Source of the DNA: Bacteroidota bacterium
Lineage (GTDB): Bacteria > Bacteroidota > Bacteroidia > Chitinophagales > Chitinophagaceae
NCBI GenBank assembly: GCA_028876035.1
Contig: JAGWTK010000194.1
Span: 1-7,254, forward strand
Length of the DNA: 7,254 bases
Direction: 5' to 3'
The translations under genes were made by a program, and so were the position numbers. The notes under the pieces are model-generated. The model was not told the origin of the DNA and made no database searches. It was given only the letters and a program-made list of their open reading frames with translations. Below are positions 3,840 through 7,254 of this stretch, one piece after another. Each line of letters begins with the position of its first letter. Position 1 is the stretch's first letter.

Positions 3840-6716
3840 TTACTTTTTTAATTCTTCCTTGAGAAACCGGGCAGTATGACTTTCTTTATTCTTCACCATT
3901 TCTTCCGGTGTGCCCTGGAAAAGAATCCGGCCGCCGCCATCACCTCCTTCCGGACCCAGGTCAATAATATGATCCGCCATTTTAATTACATCCAGGTTGT
4001 GTTCTATGACCAGCACTGTGTTACCACGGTCCACCAGTTTGTTGAGTACGTCCAGCAAATGTTGTACGTCCTGGAAATGCAAACCGGTGGTTGGCTCATC
4101 CAGAATGTAAAAGGTTTTGCCGGTATCCTTTTTCCCGAGTTCGGTCGAGAGTTTCACGCGCTGTGCCTCCCCACCACTCAGCGTTACCGCTGATTGTCCG
4201 AGCGTGATATAGCCAAGTCCTACTTCCTGCAGCACTTTAATTTTTCGGTAGATATAGGGTACGTTGGTGAAAAACTCCACCGCTTCATCAACCGTCATAT
4301 CCAGTACATCACTGATGGATTTGCCTTTGTACCGTATCTCCAGGGTTTCCCGGTTGTAACGCTTGCCATTGCATTTTTCGCAATGCACATACACATCGGG
4401 AAGAAAATTCATCTCTATTACCCGCATGCCACCGCCTTCGCATACTTCACAACGACCGCTCTTTACATTGAACGAAAACCGGCCGGCGGTATAGCCCCTG
4501 ATTTTTGCTTCGGGTACCGCTGCAAACAATGTACGTATGTCCGTGAAAAATCCGCAATAGGTGGCCGGGTTGCTGCGGGGAGTACGACCTATGGGCGATT
4601 GATCAATTTCAATCACCTTGTCGATATTCTCCAATCCTTTGATCGATTCGTGCGGCATGGCCGTCATTTTTGAACCGTAGCAGTACTTTGATAATATCGG
4701 GTAGAGTGTTTCATTGATCAACGTTGATTTACCGCTGCCACTTACACCTGTTACCAGGATCAGTTTCCCGAGCGGAAATTCTACCGATACTTTTTTGAGG
4801 TTATTGCCGGTCACTCCTTTGAGTACGATCGATTTTCCATTCCCTTTTCTTCGTTCTGCCGGCACCTGGATCGAACGTTCGCCAACTAAAAATTTAGCGG
4901 TCTCGGAATGCAGACTGGCCACTTCCGCTGGTCTTCCCTGGGTAACAATGCGGCCGCCGTGCTTGCCGGCACCCGGACCAATATCTACCAGGTGATCCGC
5001 AGCCAGCATGATGTCTTTATCGTGCTCCACCACCAATACACTGTTGCCGATATCACGCAAATTCTGCAGTGCAGTAATAAGCCGGTGGTTATCGCGCTGG
5101 TGTAGTCCAATGGAAGGTTCATCGAGAATATAGGTGATGCCCTGCAACTGCGAACCAATTTGCGTTGCGAGCCGGATGCGCTGCGATTCGCCGCCACTGA
5201 GGGTTTTAGACGGACGGTTGATAGTCAGGTAGGTCAGCCCCACGTCCAGCAAAAACTGTAGCCGCTCCCTGATCTCTTTCAATACATCTTTGGCAATGGC
5301 ATTTTGTTTGGCCGACAAGCGCTTCTCGATGTCTTTCAGCCAAAGCATCAGTTTGTCCAGATTCTGTTCGCCCAGCTCGGCAATATTTTTTCCGTCTACT
5401 TTAAACCAAAGGCTTTCTTTCCTGAGCCGGGTACCACCGCAGGTATCGCAGGGTTTCAATTCCATGAACTGTTCTACCCAATCGCGCAGGGCTTCACTGC
5501 TGCTGCCTGCAAACCAGCGGCGCAGCATTATCACAATGCCTTCAAACTCGGTGTCGTAGATATTCCCGTTGCCGCTGTTCCCCTCAAATTCAAACTCTAT
5601 GTCTTTAGCAGCGGCATCCTCCGTGCCATACAACAATACATTCATGGCTTTTTGTGAAAGCTCGCTGATGGGTTTGTCCAGGCTGATCTTGTGCTTCTTT
5701 GCAACCTGTTGCACCTGTTTGAAAATATGGGCTTCCCTTTCTTCTCCCAGTGGGGCGATGCCACCCTCGCTGATGCTTTTGCTTTTGTCGGGAATAACCG
5801 ATTCCATGTCTACCTGGTATACAGTACCCAGCCCTTTACAAACCGGGCAGGCGCCATAAGGCGAATTGAATGAAAAGGCGTTGGGAGAAGGCTCTTCATA
5901 ACTAAGCCCCGTGTCTTCACACATCAACTGTTTGCTATACTGAACGAGCTTGTTGTCATCGTTCACGAGCAGGAACATCAGGTCTTTCCCGGTCTGCAGG
6001 GTTTTCTGCACGCTCTGGCTGAGGCGCAGTTTCATATCGGGCGTTACAGCCATGCGGTCGATGACCACTTCAATATCGTGGATTTTGTAACGGTCGACCT
6101 GCATCTTGGGGGTGAGATCTTTTATTTCACCATCGATCCGGGCCTTGAGATAGCCTTTTTTACGGATGTCTTCGAACAACTCACGGTAATGCCCTTTGCG
6201 GCCGCGTACCAGGGGCGCGAGCAACGTGATTTTTTTATTCTTGAATCGCGAGAAGATATTGTCGATGATCTCTTCTTCACTGAACTTCACCATTTGCTTA
6301 CCGGTATTGTAGCTATACGCATCAGCTACCCGTGCAAACAGCAGTCGCATGAAGTCGTAAATCTCCGTAATGGTGCCAACGGTGGAGCGTGGATTCTTAT
6401 TGGTGGTTTTCTGCTCAATGGAAATCACAGGTGAGAGCCCGGTTATTTTATCTACATCCGGCCTTTCCATGTCGCCAATGAACTGACGGGCATAGGCACT
6501 GAAACTCTCCATGTACCTGCGCTGCCCTTCGTTGTAAATGGTATCGAAGGCGAGTGATGATTTACCGCTGCCGCTAACACCGGTAAACACCACCATTTTA
6601 TTCTTCGGAATGCTGATGTCAACATTTTTCAGGTTATGTTCCCTCGCGCCAAAAACTTCGATATATTCCTGTTGAGCCGTGCTTGTTTCAGCCGACGGCT
6701 GTTTGCTCTTTGCCAT
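3840..6716 (-). CDS. uvrA: UvrABC excinuclease subunit A
   Basis: UvrA is the damage-recognition ATPase of nucleotide excision repair; it loads UvrB on lesions. The 958-residue protein is full length (E. coli UvrA has 940). It has two ABC ATPase modules: Walker A GVSGSGKS at 46-53 and 657-664, signatures LSGGESQ (506-512) and LSGGEAQ (846-852), and Walker B ILDEP at 530-534 and 871-875. Zinc-binding Cys pairs are CPVC (290-293) with CDTC (423-426), and CEVC (756-759) with CEKC (779-782). All expected catalytic and metal ligands are present. The start is the ATG at 6716 (MAKSKQPS). A further in-frame ATG at 6824 would add 36 residues, but that stretch translates through a terminator hairpin and has no family resemblance. 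No Shine-Dalgarno sequence is visible. The nucleotidase gene follows after 15 nt. No LexA-type operator was recognised. Confidence 0.97.
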   Translation of the reverse strand: MAKSKQPSAETSTAQQEYIEVFGAREHNLKNVDISIPKNKMVVFTGVSGSGKSSLAFDTIYNEGQRRYMESFSAYARQFIGDMERPDVDKITGLSPVISIEQKTTNKNPRSTVGTITEIYDFMRLLFARVADAYSYNTGKQMVKFSEEEIIDNIFSRFKNKKITLLAPLVRGRKGHYRELFEDIRKKGYLKARIDGEIKDLTPKMQVDRYKIHDIEVVIDRMAVTPDMKLRLSQSVQKTLQTGKDLMFLLVNDDNKLVQYSKQLMCEDTGLSYEEPSPNAFSFNSPYGACPVCKGLGTVYQVDMESVIPDKSKSISEGGIAPLGEEREAHIFKQVQQVAKKHKISLDKPISELSQKAMNVLLYGTEDAAAKDIEFEFEGNSGNGNIYDTEFEGIVIMLRRWFAGSSSEALRDWVEQFMELKPCDTCGGTRLRKESLWFKVDGKNIAELGEQNLDKLMLWLKDIEKRLSAKQNAIAKDVLKEIRERLQFLLDVGLTYLTINRPSKTLSGGESQRIRLATQIGSQLQGITYILDEPSIGLHQRDNHRLITALQNLRDIGNSVLVVEHDKDIMLAADHLVDIGPGAGKHGGRIVTQGRPAEVASLHSETAKFLVGERSIQVPAERRKGNGKSIVLKGVTGNNLKKVSVEFPLGKLILVTGVSGSGKSTLINETLYPILSKYCYGSKMTAMPHESIKGLENIDKVIEIDQSPIGRTPRSNPATYCGFFTDIRTLFAAVPEAKIRGYTAGRFSFNVKSGRCEVCEGGGMRVIEMNFLPDVYVHCEKCNGKRYNRETLEIRYKGKSISDVLDMTVDEAVEFFTNVPYIYRKIKVLQEVGLGYITLGQSAVTLSGGEAQRVKLSTELGKKDTGKTFYILDEPTTGLHFQDVQHLLDVLNKLVDRGNTVLVIEHNLDVIKMADHIIDLGPEGGDGGGRILFQGTPEEMVKNKESHTARFLKEELKK

Positions 6717-6790
6717 ATTGCCAGTAAAAAGGGGGTCTGCTAAGTGGACTAAGGTAAGAACAAAACGGATGGCAATTGGTTGAAACAGTT

Positions 6791-6822
6791 CCAAAGCAAA
6801 GAACCGGCCATTGGGCCGGTTC
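6791..6822 (-). terminator. Rho-independent terminator after the DUF4382 gene
   Basis: GAACCGGCC (6801-6809) and GGCCGGTTC (6814-6822) form a perfect 9-bp stem with a 4-nt loop. Read on the - strand, the stem is followed by TTTGCTTTGG, a moderately T-rich tail. The hairpin begins 26 nt after the DUF4382 stop and lies about 85 nt before the uvrA start, so it separates the two transcription units. Confidence 0.75.
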
Positions 6823-6848
6823 ATGCGGTTTGTTCGTACGGTGAAATA

Positions 6849-7254
6849 TTATTTGTGCAACGTTACAGTCGGAGCCTTTGTAGTGCCGGTAGCTGCTACG
6901 GTTACATTGGTGATGGTAGTGTCTTTGTAACCTCTCCATCCCTTGAAATTAATAGAATAGGTACCGGCAGTGATTCCTCTTACTTTATAATAACCTTCAG
7001 CCCAGGGCAGCGCATAAAGTGTGTCGGTTTGATTATACACGGTAACCAGGCCGCTCGCGCCTTCCGGTAATACGCGACCTTCAAGCTTGGGCCGCTTATT
7101 GTCATTGAATGGAATGAGGTTGGGCTTCAGCCAGTATTTGTGATCGAAGAAGAAAATGGATTTCGAAAGATTGAAATCAAACCAGAGTTTCAGCTTGCCA
7201 TTGGTGATTTCTGCCACATCAAACCTTCTTACGTTAATATCGAATGTATTCCTG
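6849..7254 (-). CDS. DUF4382 protein with C-terminal carboxypeptidase-regulatory-like domain, 5' truncated
   Basis: Only the last 134 codons lie in the window, and the frame stays open to the edge, so the start and any lipoprotein signal are missing. The GTG at 7217 is just an internal codon. The first visible part (INVRRFDVAEITNGKLK, then LWFDFNLSKSIFFFDHKYWLKPNL) fits the end of DUF4382, whose typical end has an FDxxKS(I) core and a YxLKP strand. From about PKLEGRVLPEG to the C-terminus (GYYKVRGITAGTYSINF, VTVAATGTTKAPTVTLHK), it matches the layout of a carboxypeptidase-regulatory-like Ig-type beta-sandwich: a G-x-V start, a G-Y-Y-x-V-x-G-I-x-A-G-T-Y turn and a final strand. Such proteins are usually exported, often lipoproteins, in Bacteroidota, with no established role. 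The gene ends at TAA 6849 and is followed by its own terminator. Confidence 0.8.
   Translation of the reverse strand, partial: RNTFDINVRRFDVAEITNGKLKLWFDFNLSKSIFFFDHKYWLKPNLIPFNDNKRPKLEGRVLPEGASGLVTVYNQTDTLYALPWAEGYYKVRGITAGTYSINFKGWRGYKDTTITNVTVAATGTTKAPTVTLHK

Noticed and set aside
3408..3851. 147-codon + strand frame over the nucleotidase gene
   Set aside because: It is antisense to a gene with intact HAD catalytic motifs and has no domain features of its own.
4194..4673. 159-codon and other + strand frames within uvrA
   Set aside because: All are antisense to the complete uvrA reading frame and are Cys/His/Phe-rich shadows of its codons.
6749..6775. Promoter for uvrA from TACCTTAG (- strand, 6756-6749) with TTG at 6775-6773
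   Set aside because: Spacing is only 16 nt against the usual 19-20 nt, and the -7 element is imperfect. The position is sensible, but support is too weak to annotate.
6780..7070. 96-codon + strand frame over the DUF4382 3' end
   Set aside because: It starts within the terminator hairpin region and is antisense to the DUF4382 coding sequence.

Overview
The window looks like a chromosomal segment of a Bacteroidota bacterium, most likely from the Chitinophagaceae or near relatives. The evidence is a PorG-like (DUF6089) outer-membrane barrel ending in the RCPxxF style of tail, a DUF4382 plus carboxypeptidase-regulatory-like secreted protein, a YwqK/MORN_2 protein joined to a TonB-C-like domain, start sites without clear Shine-Dalgarno sequences, and a promoter-like TTTG / TAnnTTTG pair. 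This assignment is inferred from protein family resemblance; no database search was done.

Layout: two oppositely oriented gene blocks converge. The left block is on the + strand (1-2618). It holds a 5'-truncated MORN_2/TonB-C-like protein (1-567), an ElaA-type GNAT acetyltransferase overlapping it by 8 nt (560-1030), a DUF6089/PorG-like barrel with its own candidate promoter (1186-2151), and a small exported beta-rich protein (2235-2618). A strong Rho-independent terminator at 2805-2842 follows. The right block is on the - strand. It holds a truncated DUF4382 protein (7254-6849) with its own terminator hairpin, then uvrA (6716-3840) and, 15 nt downstream, a NT5C-type 5'(3')-deoxyribonucleotidase (3824-3297). 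The last two probably form one operon joining nucleotide excision repair to deoxynucleotide turnover.

The convergent gap (2619-3296) is the unusual part. It contains a long inverted repeat (2641-2767), the + strand terminator, three to four A-tracts spaced 20-24 bp (3213-3283), and an indel-free tandem array of 24 units of 13 bp (2866-3177). The array is strongly diverged, yet a CTGA core and an A and a T at fixed offsets are kept, while other columns vary freely. On the - strand the array stays open in one frame and would encode eight 13-residue repeats. The uneven column conservation in every codon phase fits constraint on the nucleic acid better than on a protein. This array is the best candidate for something undescribed here.
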